Origin: Bacteroidales bacterium
GTDB taxonomy: Bacteria; Bacteroidota; Bacteroidia; Bacteroidales; Paludibacteraceae
Assembly (NCBI GenBank): GCA_022784645.1
Contig: JALFZG010000071.1
Span: 1-32,308 of the forward strand
Direction of reading: 5' to 3'
DNA length: 32,308 nucleotides
The notes below the pieces were generated by a model. It had not been told where the DNA came from. It did no database searches and saw nothing but the letters and a program-made list of their open reading frames with translations. Positions 25,576 to 32,308 of the stretch are shown in pieces. Each line of letters starts with the position of its first letter. Within the stretch, counting starts at the first letter, position 1. Made by a program: the position numbers and the translations under genes.

Positions 25576-27090
25576 ATGGAACAACCTTATATCGTATCTG
25601 CCCGCAAATATCGTCCCGCTTCGTTTGAGACCGTGGTGGGGCAACGAGCGCTTACGGAGACCCTCCGAAACGCTATCCGCTCCAATCATCTCGCTCACGC
25701 CTACCTCTTCTGCGGACCACGTGGAGTAGGTAAGACCACCTGCGCGCGTATCTTCGCCAAGACAATCAACTGCCTCACGCCTACCGCTGACCTGGATGCG
25801 TGCAACGAATGCGAGTCATGCAGAGCCTTTAATGAGCAACGTTCGTATAATATCCACGAGCTGGATGCTGCGTCTAACAACTCCGTGGAAGACATCCGTT
25901 CGCTTATCGAACAAGTGCGCATCCCGCCCCAGGTGGGGAAGTATTCGGTGTATATCATAGATGAGGTGCACATGCTCTCGCAAGGGGCTTTCAACGCGCT
26001 CCTCAAGACCTTGGAAGAACCACCTTCTTATGCCGTTTTCATCCTCGCTACCACCGAGAAACATAAGGTGTTGCCTACGATCTTGAGCCGTTGTCAGGTG
26101 TTTGATTTCGCACGAATGACGGTAAATGATACGGTACATCATCTGCAATACGTGGCAGAGCAAGAGGGTATCCGAGTGGAGGAAGAGGCGCTACATGTGG
26201 TGGCGCAGAAAGCCGATGGAGGTATGCGTGATGCCTTGTCGATTTTTGACCAACTCGTTACCTTCTGCGGAAACGATATCACCTATCAGCAGGCTATTGA
26301 GGTGCTCAATGTGCTGGACTCTGACTACTATTTCCGTGTGATTGATGCGGCTTTATCTACGAATGTGCATGCTGCCTTGCTCTTATTCAACGAGATCCTG
26401 AGCAAGGGCTTCGATGGCGGCCATTTCGTAAGCGGATTGGCGAGTCATCTGCGCGATGTGCTCGTATCCAAAGACCCTTCTACTACCATACTGTTGGAAA
26501 CGTCTGACGCAATCCGAAAGCATTATGCAGAACAGGCGCAGAAATGTTCGCCTATGTGGATTTTCCGAGCGTTGGAGATTATCAATCAGGCGGATATCAA
26601 CTACCGTACGGCACGCAATAAACGGCTTACCATAGAGCTGATGCTCGTGAAACTCTGCACCTTGCTGATGCAAGCAGCCCCACAAGCAGCCCCACAGGCG
26701 GCCCCACAAGCAGCTCCACAAGTAGCTCCACAAGCGGCTCCGCAAAATGCAGTTCGACCGCAAGCAGCCCCACAGGCAGCCCCACAAGTGGCCCCACAGG
26801 CAGCCCCACAGGTAGCTCCACAGGCAGCCCCTCAAGTAGCCCCGCAAGTGGCTTCCCAGGCAGCCCCACAGGCGGCCCCCAAGGCAGCCCCACAGGCAGC
26901 TGTTATCCCCGGGATGCCTAATGTCCCCGGAATGCCTACTATCAACGGCATCCCCACTATTCCCGGAATGCCCACGGTACAGACTACCGCTCAGAAGGCC
27001 GCTTCGCCATACAACAACCCTACTGCCGCTCAGCAGACTGAACCGGCGAAAGAGAAGGAGCCCGACCGCCCTTTTCAGTTGAGCAGATGA
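25576..27090 (+). CDS. dnaX: DNA polymerase III subunit gamma/tau (zero-frame, 504-residue form)
   Basis: Clamp-loader ATPase subunit that links polymerase cores. Walker A GPRGVGKTT at 47-55, zinc cysteines C66, C76, C79, C82, Walker B IIDEVH at 127-132, and the SRC motif at 171-173 are present, followed by the collar domain to about 365. Residues about 366-441 are a tandem (A)APQ repeat, and about 444-467 a PGMP-rich stretch (IPGMPNVPGMPTINGIPTI). In this frame the protein ends RPFQLSR, lacking the C-terminal domain usual for Bacteroidota DnaX. That domain seems to continue in the -1 frame; shifting at C CCT TTT (27069-27075) would give a 617-residue protein. dnaX starts 2 nt after the dnaA stop. 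Confidence 0.95.
   Translation: MEQPYIVSARKYRPASFETVVGQRALTETLRNAIRSNHLAHAYLFCGPRGVGKTTCARIFAKTINCLTPTADLDACNECESCRAFNEQRSYNIHELDAASNNSVEDIRSLIEQVRIPPQVGKYSVYIIDEVHMLSQGAFNALLKTLEEPPSYAVFILATTEKHKVLPTILSRCQVFDFARMTVNDTVHHLQYVAEQEGIRVEEEALHVVAQKADGGMRDALSIFDQLVTFCGNDITYQQAIEVLNVLDSDYYFRVIDAALSTNVHAALLLFNEILSKGFDGGHFVSGLASHLRDVLVSKDPSTTILLETSDAIRKHYAEQAQKCSPMWIFRALEIINQADINYRTARNKRLTIELMLVKLCTLLMQAAPQAAPQAAPQAAPQVAPQAAPQNAVRPQAAPQAAPQVAPQAAPQVAPQAAPQVAPQVASQAAPQAAPKAAPQAAVIPGMPNVPGMPTINGIPTIPGMPTVQTTAQKAASPYNNPTAAQQTEPAKEKEPDRPFQLSR
26671..26904 (+). repeat. Tandem AAPQ-coding repeat in dnaX
   Basis: About 19 units of a 12-nt motif (GCAGCCCCACAA and variants) code for AAPQ, VAPQ, ASQ and similar. 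Silent third-position differences separate many units, so the array is not freshly duplicated, although it is prone to slippage. It codes for an extended, disordered linker between the clamp-loader core and the C-terminal part. Confidence 0.9.
27055..27090 (+). promoter_or_regulatory. Candidate programmed -1 frameshift site in dnaX
   Basis: AAGGAG at 27055-27060 resembles a Shine-Dalgarno sequence. Eight nt later the heptamer CCCTTTT (27069-27075) is read in zero frame as C CCT TTT, the X XXY YYZ type in which both tRNAs (Pro, Phe) can re-pair one base back. The zero-frame TGA is at 27088. After the shift the protein reads PFSVEQMTEVWNRMP, continuous with the following ORF. No convincing downstream stem-loop or pseudoknot was seen by eye. 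Confidence 0.6.
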
Positions 27091-27428
27091 CCGAGGTTTG
27101 GAATCGCATGCCGTACAGGCTATTTGCCGCCGACAAGCGAATGACTGCCATGCTCACAAATATGGTCATCGAACCCATTTCGGATACCCTCTATACCGTT
27201 TTTTTGCAGAACATCATTCAGGAGAAAGAGCTCACGGCTGTCAAGCCGCAGATTTTGCAATATCTCCGAACGGCCCTGCATAACAGCACCATCCAACTGC
27301 AGTTTCAGATTACGGCCCAAGACCACGGCCAGGTTGCTTATACGGAAGAAGAGCGATTCAAACTGCTATCCAAAGAGAATCCGCATCTGTTAGAAATGAA
27401 AGAAATATTTAAACTTATATTAGACTGA
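27087..27428 (+). CDS. DnaX C-terminal (tau-like) domain in the -1 frame
   Basis: An open frame of 113 codons from ATG 27087, overlapping the dnaX stop by 4 nt (ATGA). Its content looks like the C-terminal domain of Bacteroidota DnaX proteins: an early VW, then PISDTLYTVFLQNIIQEKE, LRTALHNSTIQLQFQI, YTEEERFKLLSKENPHLLEMKEIFKLILD. The frame is also open upstream and reads PFSVEQ before the ATG, which argues that the domain was fused to DnaX. It is made either as a DnaX-fusion by -1 frameshifting, or as a separate small protein by reinitiation at ATGA; a sequencing indel is a further possibility. Classification as tau C-terminus is inference from pattern and position. Confidence 0.72.
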   Translation: MTEVWNRMPYRLFAADKRMTAMLTNMVIEPISDTLYTVFLQNIIQEKELTAVKPQILQYLRTALHNSTIQLQFQITAQDHGQVAYTEEERFKLLSKENPHLLEMKEIFKLILD

Positions 27429-27430
27429 TC

Positions 27431-29323
27431 ATGAAACGCATAGTATTCCTCCTTTTACTCCTTCCTATAATAACGCATGCGCGCGCGGAGAATTTCCGTT
27501 TCGCACAATTATCTGACATTCATATCTCTCCCAAAAGCACCCACGCGCTCGAGGATCTGAAGCGCTCGATTGATGAGATTGCGGCCGATACGTCCATCGC
27601 TTTCGTAATCGCATCAGGCGACCTCACAGAGGCGGGCGATAGGCGTTGCTTGGAGCTTTTGAAAAACGAGCTCGACCGCCTGCCGATGCCCTATTTCGTC
27701 ACTTCCGGCAACCATGAAACGACCTGGTCGGAGTCGGCGTGTACGGCTTTTGATAAGGTGTTTGGCAGCAGCCGATTTGCGTTTTCTTGGCAAGACTGCT
27801 TTTTTATTGGATTCAATAGCGGTCCGTTCTTGAAGATGATGGACGGACACGTGGCTCCTCAGGATATCGAATGGCTGAAAACTACACTTGACAGCCTCAA
27901 GCGGGTGGCTCCCGATACGAAGATTTTTCCGGTAACGCATTATCCCCTTCAGGATGGCGATGTGGATAACTGGTACGACGTGACCGATGTGCTCCGCCTG
28001 TATAATATCCAAGCCATCTTAGGCGGCCATTACCACCGCAACCTCCTCTATTCCGCAGACGGGATACCCAACGTGTTGGGCCGCTCCAACCTGCATGGGA
28101 AGGACTCCGTAGGAGGCTATACGATTATCGCCATCAGTCCCGACTCCATCCGATGGAGCGAGAAGGTGATTGGGAAAAAGGCGGTACAATGGTTGGCTTT
28201 GCCTTTCGGACCGAAAGCCTATCCCGAGGCTGTGGCTGAGCGACCCTCTTTTGCCGTAAACGAAACCTATCCCGAGGTAGAGGAACGCTGGCAGAAGAAG
28301 AGTGGGGTGGCTATCTTAGAAGCGCCCGCTTTGGGTAAAACAGCCCTGTTCTATGGCGATGATAACGGCACTTTCTATGCGCTCGACCGCATGACCGGTC
28401 AGACGGTTTGGATGTATCAAACGGGCTCACGAATCAAGTCGGCACCCGCGGTTTACGATGGAAGAGTGGTGTTTGGTTCTACCGATGGCAATATCTATTG
28501 CTTATCCGAAAACAACGGTAAGCTCCTATGGAAAGTAGGCACAGGAGATGTGGTGATGGGCTGCCCTGTAATATCGGAGGTAGCCGGCACTTTGGCGGTA
28601 CTGATTGGCGGTTCGGATCATGTGTTCCGCGCTATCGAACTCAAGACCGGTCGCGAGATATGGCGCTATACGGGCGTGGATGGTTATGTGGTAACTCGTC
28701 CTTGCGTGTATATGGGCAAAGTGATTTTCGGCGCCTGGGATTGTGGCTTGTATGCGCTCAATCTGAAGGATGGCACGCGTGCTTGGCGGTGGTCCAATGG
28801 TTCCGCCAATGATAAGTTCTCGCCGGCAACTGTATGGCCGGTGGCGACTCACGGACGCGTCTTCATCGTGGCACCTGATCGCGTCTTCACCTGCATCGAT
28901 GCCGCTTCAGGGAGGACCATCTATCGAACCAAAGAGCACAAGGTGCGAGAGAGCATCGGACTCTCCGCCGATGGCACCACCATCTTCAGCCGTTGCATGT
29001 GGGACACCATCATAGCCATGGATGCACGTTCCCAAAAACCCCTGACTATCTGGAAAACGGATGGCGAATATGGCTATGACCACAACCCCTCGATGATGAT
29101 TGAGAAGGATGGGGTGATTATCTTCGGTACCAAAAACGGATTGCTGCATGGAGTGGCTGCCAAAGACATGCGGTATCGAGGAATAAAAGTGAAAGCTGGT
29201 ACGGTTCTTTGGCGACATAAGATCGGCAATTCGGTCCTGAACACCATCTGCCCTGTGAGCGCCTATGAGTGTTACGTCACCTCCACCGATGGCTCTGTCA
29301 CGCATATTGTAATAAACGAATAA
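27431..29323 (+). CDS. Exported metallophosphoesterase with PQQ-like beta-propeller
   Basis: Signal peptide at about 1-19, so periplasmic or exported. Residues about 22-215 are a calcineurin-like phosphoesterase with its metal ligands visible: D29 and H31 (LSDIH), D64 (SGDLTE), N94-H95 (GNHE), H170 (THYP), H200 and H202 (GGHYH). From about 300 to the end, seven or so PQQ-enzyme-like WD-type blades appear (GDDNGTFYALDRMTGQTVWMY, STDGNIYCLSENNGKLLWKV and further). The family usually carries either part; this 630-residue fusion also occurs in other Bacteroidota. Substrate unknown; the propeller may position the enzyme on an envelope partner. It lies 2 nt after the preceding ORF and 6 nt before the YgiQ-like gene. 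Confidence 0.88.
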   Translation: MKRIVFLLLLLPIITHARAENFRFAQLSDIHISPKSTHALEDLKRSIDEIAADTSIAFVIASGDLTEAGDRRCLELLKNELDRLPMPYFVTSGNHETTWSESACTAFDKVFGSSRFAFSWQDCFFIGFNSGPFLKMMDGHVAPQDIEWLKTTLDSLKRVAPDTKIFPVTHYPLQDGDVDNWYDVTDVLRLYNIQAILGGHYHRNLLYSADGIPNVLGRSNLHGKDSVGGYTIIAISPDSIRWSEKVIGKKAVQWLALPFGPKAYPEAVAERPSFAVNETYPEVEERWQKKSGVAILEAPALGKTALFYGDDNGTFYALDRMTGQTVWMYQTGSRIKSAPAVYDGRVVFGSTDGNIYCLSENNGKLLWKVGTGDVVMGCPVISEVAGTLAVLIGGSDHVFRAIELKTGREIWRYTGVDGYVVTRPCVYMGKVIFGAWDCGLYALNLKDGTRAWRWSNGSANDKFSPATVWPVATHGRVFIVAPDRVFTCIDAASGRTIYRTKEHKVRESIGLSADGTTIFSRCMWDTIIAMDARSQKPLTIWKTDGEYGYDHNPSMMIEKDGVIIFGTKNGLLHGVAAKDMRYRGIKVKAGTVLWRHKIGNSVLNTICPVSAYECYVTSTDGSVTHIVINE

Positions 29324-29329
29324 ATAAAC

Positions 29330-31096
29330 ATGCTTACGGATTTCCTCCCTACTACCAAGAAAGAGATCGAGCTTCGCGGTTGGGATTATGTAGATATTAT
29401 CCTCTTCTCGGGTGACGCCTATGTGGATCATCCCTCTTTTGGTGCGGCTGTGATTGGGCGCACCCTGGAGGCTGCAGGCTATCGTGTGGCGATTGTGCCG
29501 CAACCCGATTGGCATGGCGACTATCGCGATTTCCGTAAGCTCGGAAAGCCACGGCTCTTCTTTGCTATCTCCGCGGGCTCGATGGATTCGATGGTCAACC
29601 ATTATACGGCCAATCGTCGTCGCCGCTCCGATGATGCATATACGCCTGACGGACGCCCCGGCATGCGACCCGATTATTGCACCGTGGTCTATAGCCGTAT
29701 CTTGCGCGACCTCTTCCCGGATGTGCCTATCGTGATTGGCGGCATCGAGGCGTCCATGCGCCGGCTCTGCCATTACGATTATTGGCAAGATAAGGTGCTG
29801 CCCTCCGTCTTGGTAGATGCACGAGCCGACGTCTTAGTCTATGGAATGGGCGAGAAACCCATGCTCGATTTGGCCAAAAGGGCGGCCGAGGGGGAGTCCC
29901 TGAAAAGGTGTAGGCAAACGGCTTGGCTCGCCAATGAAGAGGAAGCCCGAACCATCGAAGGCATTCGGCTGCATCCGTTTGAGAAATGCGTGAAGGACAA
30001 ACGCGCGTATGCGGAGAATTATCGCCATATAGAGGAGCAATCCAATGCGTGGACCTCCGAGCGACTGATGGAGCCTTGTGGCAAGCAGGTGGTCGTTGTG
30101 GAGCCCTCGTATCCCCCTATGACGACCGAAGAGATCGACCATTCCTTTGACCTCCCATATCAGCGGATGCCGCATCCTAAATACAAGGGCAAGACCATCC
30201 CCGCCTATGAGATGATTCGTTTCTCGGTCTGCCTCCATCGCGGATGCTTCGGCGGGTGCGCGTTCTGCACGATTGCCGCACATCAGGGCAAACAGGTGGT
30301 CAGCCGGTCGGAAGAGTCGATCATGCGCGAGGTCAAGGCGCTTACTCAGTTGCCCGAGTTCAAGGGCTATCTCTCGGATTTGGGTGGACCTTCGGCAAAT
30401 ATGTATGGCATGCACGGAAAGGATATGGAGCGCTGTAAAAAATGCAAGCGACCTACTTGTTTGCAACCCACCATCTGCCCCAATCTCAATCAGGATTTTG
30501 CGCCTCTGATGCATATTTACAGCCAAGTGGACAGCCTGCCTCAGATCAAGAAATCCTTTATCGGAAGCGGCATCCGATACGATCTGATGTCGCCCGAATA
30601 TGCGCGCGAGGTGATTCTCCACCACGTGTCTGGCCGACTCAAAGTGGCGCCGGAGCATACCGAGCCCCACGTGCTCAAGATTATGCGAAAACCGCCATTC
30701 AGCCTGTTTGAACGATTCTGCGAGACCTTCCATCGTATCAATCGAGAGGCGGGACTCAACCAGCAGATCATCCCCTATTTCATCTCCTCGCATCCCGGAT
30801 GCACCATGGAGGACATGGCCGAGTTGGCGCTCAAAACCAAGCAACTCAATTTCCACCTCGAGCAGGTGCAGGACTTCACGCCCACACCCATGACGCTATC
30901 CACCGTGATGTATTACACCGGCTTGAATCCCATGACCATGGAACCCGTTTTTGTGGCGCGTTCAAAAGACGATAAGCTCCGCCAGAGGCAGTTCTTTTTC
31001 TGGTATCAACCTGAGCAACAAGACGCTATCAGGCGCGATCTCAATCGTATTCATCGGTCCGATTTGGCACAAAAATTGCTGTCAAAAAAACGTTAA
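29330..31096 (+). CDS. YgiQ family (UPF0313) radical SAM protein
   Basis: Radical S-adenosylmethionine protein with a 4Fe-4S cluster; the reaction of this family is not known. 588 residues with the N-terminal YgiQ domain (LPTTKKEIELRGWDYVDIILFSGDAYVDHPSFG) and radical SAM core. The cluster motif CX3CX2C is C306, C310, C313 within CLHRGCFGGCAFCT. A second Cys cluster, CKKCKRPTCLQPTICPN at about 370-385, is typical of the family. C-terminal part shows DLGGPSANMYG, SGRLKVAPEHTE and QVQDFTPTPMTLSTVMYYTG. Length is slightly under the common 600-740 residues; the missing part is the poorly conserved tail. It follows the metallophosphoesterase by 6 nt. Confidence 0.93.
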   Translation: MLTDFLPTTKKEIELRGWDYVDIILFSGDAYVDHPSFGAAVIGRTLEAAGYRVAIVPQPDWHGDYRDFRKLGKPRLFFAISAGSMDSMVNHYTANRRRRSDDAYTPDGRPGMRPDYCTVVYSRILRDLFPDVPIVIGGIEASMRRLCHYDYWQDKVLPSVLVDARADVLVYGMGEKPMLDLAKRAAEGESLKRCRQTAWLANEEEARTIEGIRLHPFEKCVKDKRAYAENYRHIEEQSNAWTSERLMEPCGKQVVVVEPSYPPMTTEEIDHSFDLPYQRMPHPKYKGKTIPAYEMIRFSVCLHRGCFGGCAFCTIAAHQGKQVVSRSEESIMREVKALTQLPEFKGYLSDLGGPSANMYGMHGKDMERCKKCKRPTCLQPTICPNLNQDFAPLMHIYSQVDSLPQIKKSFIGSGIRYDLMSPEYAREVILHHVSGRLKVAPEHTEPHVLKIMRKPPFSLFERFCETFHRINREAGLNQQIIPYFISSHPGCTMEDMAELALKTKQLNFHLEQVQDFTPTPMTLSTVMYYTGLNPMTMEPVFVARSKDDKLRQRQFFFWYQPEQQDAIRRDLNRIHRSDLAQKLLSKKR

Positions 31097-31135
31097 TCCC
31101 TTTTTCGGCATTTTGCCAACGTATTAGTAATCAGT

Positions 31136-32098
31136 ATGAAATCCAAATATCACTTCAATCCCGTTACGCTCGTCATGGAGCGAGTGGAACTTACCGCTCG
31201 CGACATCATCCGTCGCGTCACATGGCCGCTCGTGATTGGATTACTCTTAGGCATCGGGTTTTTCTTCCTCTTCGTGATGTTCTTCCCCTCTCCCCGAGAG
31301 AAGCAACTCATGGAGCGGTATGATGCGCTTCGTGCGCAAACCAAACTGCTGGATGAGCAAACGGACCGGCTGCAGAACGTGCTTTCCGATTTGCAGCAAC
31401 GAGATGACAACCTCTACCGGGCGCTCTTGCAGGCCGAACCCATACCCATGTCCGTTCGTTTGGGCGCTTCCAGGCCTGCTGCCTATTACGATTCCATTGC
31501 GCTTTATACCAATTCCAAACTGTCGGCCGACCTCACGCGTAAGCTCGATATCATCGAAAACGAGCTCTATCTGCAAGCGCGATCGTATGAGGAGATCATC
31601 GAGTATGCGCGCAATCAGGAGGTCAGAATGGAGAATATACCCGCTATTCAGCCCGTTCTCAATAAGGACCTCACCCGTATGGCCTCTGGTTATGGATGGC
31701 GAATTGATCCCGTGTATGGCACTCGTCGTTTCCACGAAGGTATGGACTTTACTGCACCCACGGGTACCGATGTGTATGCTACCGGAAACGGACGCATCAT
31801 CGAGGCCGGATGGCGACAGGGATATGGCAACTGTATCTTGGTTGATCATGGGTTTGGCTATCGTACGCTCTACGCGCATTTGCATAAGATCTTGAAGAAA
31901 AGTGGCAGCGTCAAGCGAGGCGATATCATCGGTTTGGTGGGCTCTACCGGCAAATCTACCGGCCCCCATTTGCACTACGAAGTGCACTATCACGGCCGCC
32001 CCGTTGACCCCCGAAATTTCTATTTCCAAGACCTCTCACCCGAGGAGTACGACCGCATGGTCCAGATGGCCAACAACGCCGGAAACATGCTCGACTAA
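31136..32098 (+). CDS. M23 family zinc metallopeptidase (LytM/murein hydrolase type)
   Basis: Envelope endopeptidase expected to cut peptidoglycan cross-bridges, or a regulator if inactive. Residues 1-27 are cytoplasmic, 28-50 a membrane segment (TWPLVIGLLLGIGFFFLFVM), 55-165 a coiled-coil rich periplasmic stretch, and 184-297 an M23 domain (MASGYGWRIDP). Catalytic and zinc residues appear intact: H200-xxx-D204 (HEGMD), H248 (YAHLH) and H278-x-H280 (HLHYEV). 320 residues is normal for the Bacteroidota members with a single anchor. It is the last gene of the plus-strand run, 39 nt behind the YgiQ-like gene; a repeat array begins within 60 nt of its stop. Confidence 0.93.
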   Translation: MKSKYHFNPVTLVMERVELTARDIIRRVTWPLVIGLLLGIGFFFLFVMFFPSPREKQLMERYDALRAQTKLLDEQTDRLQNVLSDLQQRDDNLYRALLQAEPIPMSVRLGASRPAAYYDSIALYTNSKLSADLTRKLDIIENELYLQARSYEEIIEYARNQEVRMENIPAIQPVLNKDLTRMASGYGWRIDPVYGTRRFHEGMDFTAPTGTDVYATGNGRIIEAGWRQGYGNCILVDHGFGYRTLYAHLHKILKKSGSVKRGDIIGLVGSTGKSTGPHLHYEVHYHGRPVDPRNFYFQDLSPEEYDRMVQMANNAGNMLD

Positions 32099-32156
32099 CC
32101 CCCCTGCGCTCCGCTTGGATCGCGCCTTGGCGCAATTGGAACGGCCCTCCGGGCTA

Positions 32157-32308
32157 CTGGAACAGCCCGCAAGGCTCTTGCGGCCCTTGTATTGTTCATT
32201 GGCAGGAGATATTATCTCCGTCCTCTCTCCGCTCCGCTCCCTGGAACAGCCCGCAAGGCTCTTGCGGCCCTTGTATTGTTCATTGGCAGGAGATATTATC
32301 TCCGTCCT
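32157..32308 (+). repeat. Hairpin-rich tandem repeat, 84-bp period, running off the window
   Basis: A 68-bp block starting CTGGAACAGCCCGCAAGG (32157-32224) recurs identically at 32241-32308, separated by a 16-bp CT-rich spacer, so the period is 84 bp. Each block has two short palindromes: CCGCAAG-GCT-CTTGCGG and GGAGAT-ATT-ATCTCC. Upstream, 32122-32133 (GCGCC-TT-GGCGC) and 32143-32156 look like a degenerate start of the same kind of array. The right end is cut by the window. Confidence 0.9.

Noticed and set aside
26383..26893. Minus-strand frames with regular Leu/Trp/Gly repeats
   Set aside because: They are the reverse reading of the AAPQ repeat in dnaX.
29834..30856. 340-codon minus-strand open frame
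   Set aside because: Antisense to the YgiQ-like gene, no domain; shadow.
31097..31135. Terminator between the YgiQ-like and M23 genes
   Set aside because: Only a 3-bp GGC/GCC pair and A/T runs; too weak to call.

Overview
The window is a gene-dense stretch of a Bacteroidales-type (Bacteroidota) chromosome. The evidence is a type III glutamine synthetase (GlnN), a large TonB-dependent receptor with an N-terminal carboxypeptidase-like domain paired with a DUF5689-type lipoprotein, a DUF1573 protein, a MeaB GTPase, a single RelA/SpoT-type enzyme, and four promoters of the Bacteroidota form TTTG-N20-TAnnTTTG. I cannot name the genus from the sequence. No rRNA, tRNA, CRISPR array, transposase or phage gene was seen; most of it is core chromosome.

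Layout. (1) 1-1798, plus: the end of a TolC-family outer-membrane factor cut by the window edge, then a TonB C-terminal domain protein. (2) 1799-4500: AT-rich intergenic region with hairpins and a promoter, then glnN and its terminator. (3) 4594-8790, plus: promoter, a leader with two hairpins, then a tripartite export operon (TolC-like, HlyD/EmrA-like, MFS) closed by a terminator. (4) 14219-8796, minus: TonB-dependent receptor, DUF5689-like lipoprotein, CvpA, HppK, tightly packed. (5) 19679-14382, minus: DUF1573 protein, meaB, dnaB, then a 28-bp-period repeat cluster and asnS. (6) 21895-19817, minus: relA/spoT-type gene. (7) 21922-32098, plus: N-acetylmuramoyl-L-alanine amidase, MlaD/MCE protein, dnaA, dnaX, a separate ORF that looks like the DnaX C-terminal domain, a metallophosphoesterase with a PQQ-like propeller, YgiQ-type radical SAM protein, M23 peptidase. 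(8) 32099-32308: a hairpin-rich tandem repeat with an 84-bp period that runs off the window.

How the parts connect. Replication (dnaB, dnaA, dnaX), envelope remodelling (amidase, MCE, M23) and stringent response (relA/spoT) genes are interleaved. The relA/spoT gene and the amidase-dnaA-dnaX run start from two facing promoters with the same -7 box and spacing, 26 bp apart.

The most notable observation is in dnaX. The in-frame gene stops at 504 codons after a very long Ala-Pro-Gln repeat. The expected C-terminal domain lies in the -1 frame, starting with an ATGA overlap. Just before the stop is a textbook -1 slippery heptamer (C CCT TTT), preceded by a Shine-Dalgarno-like AAGGAG. This suggests programmed -1 frameshifting that makes a 617-residue tau-like form and a 504-residue gamma-like form. 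In E. coli the polarity is opposite: there the shift makes the short form. A sequencing error or a true split gene remain alternatives.
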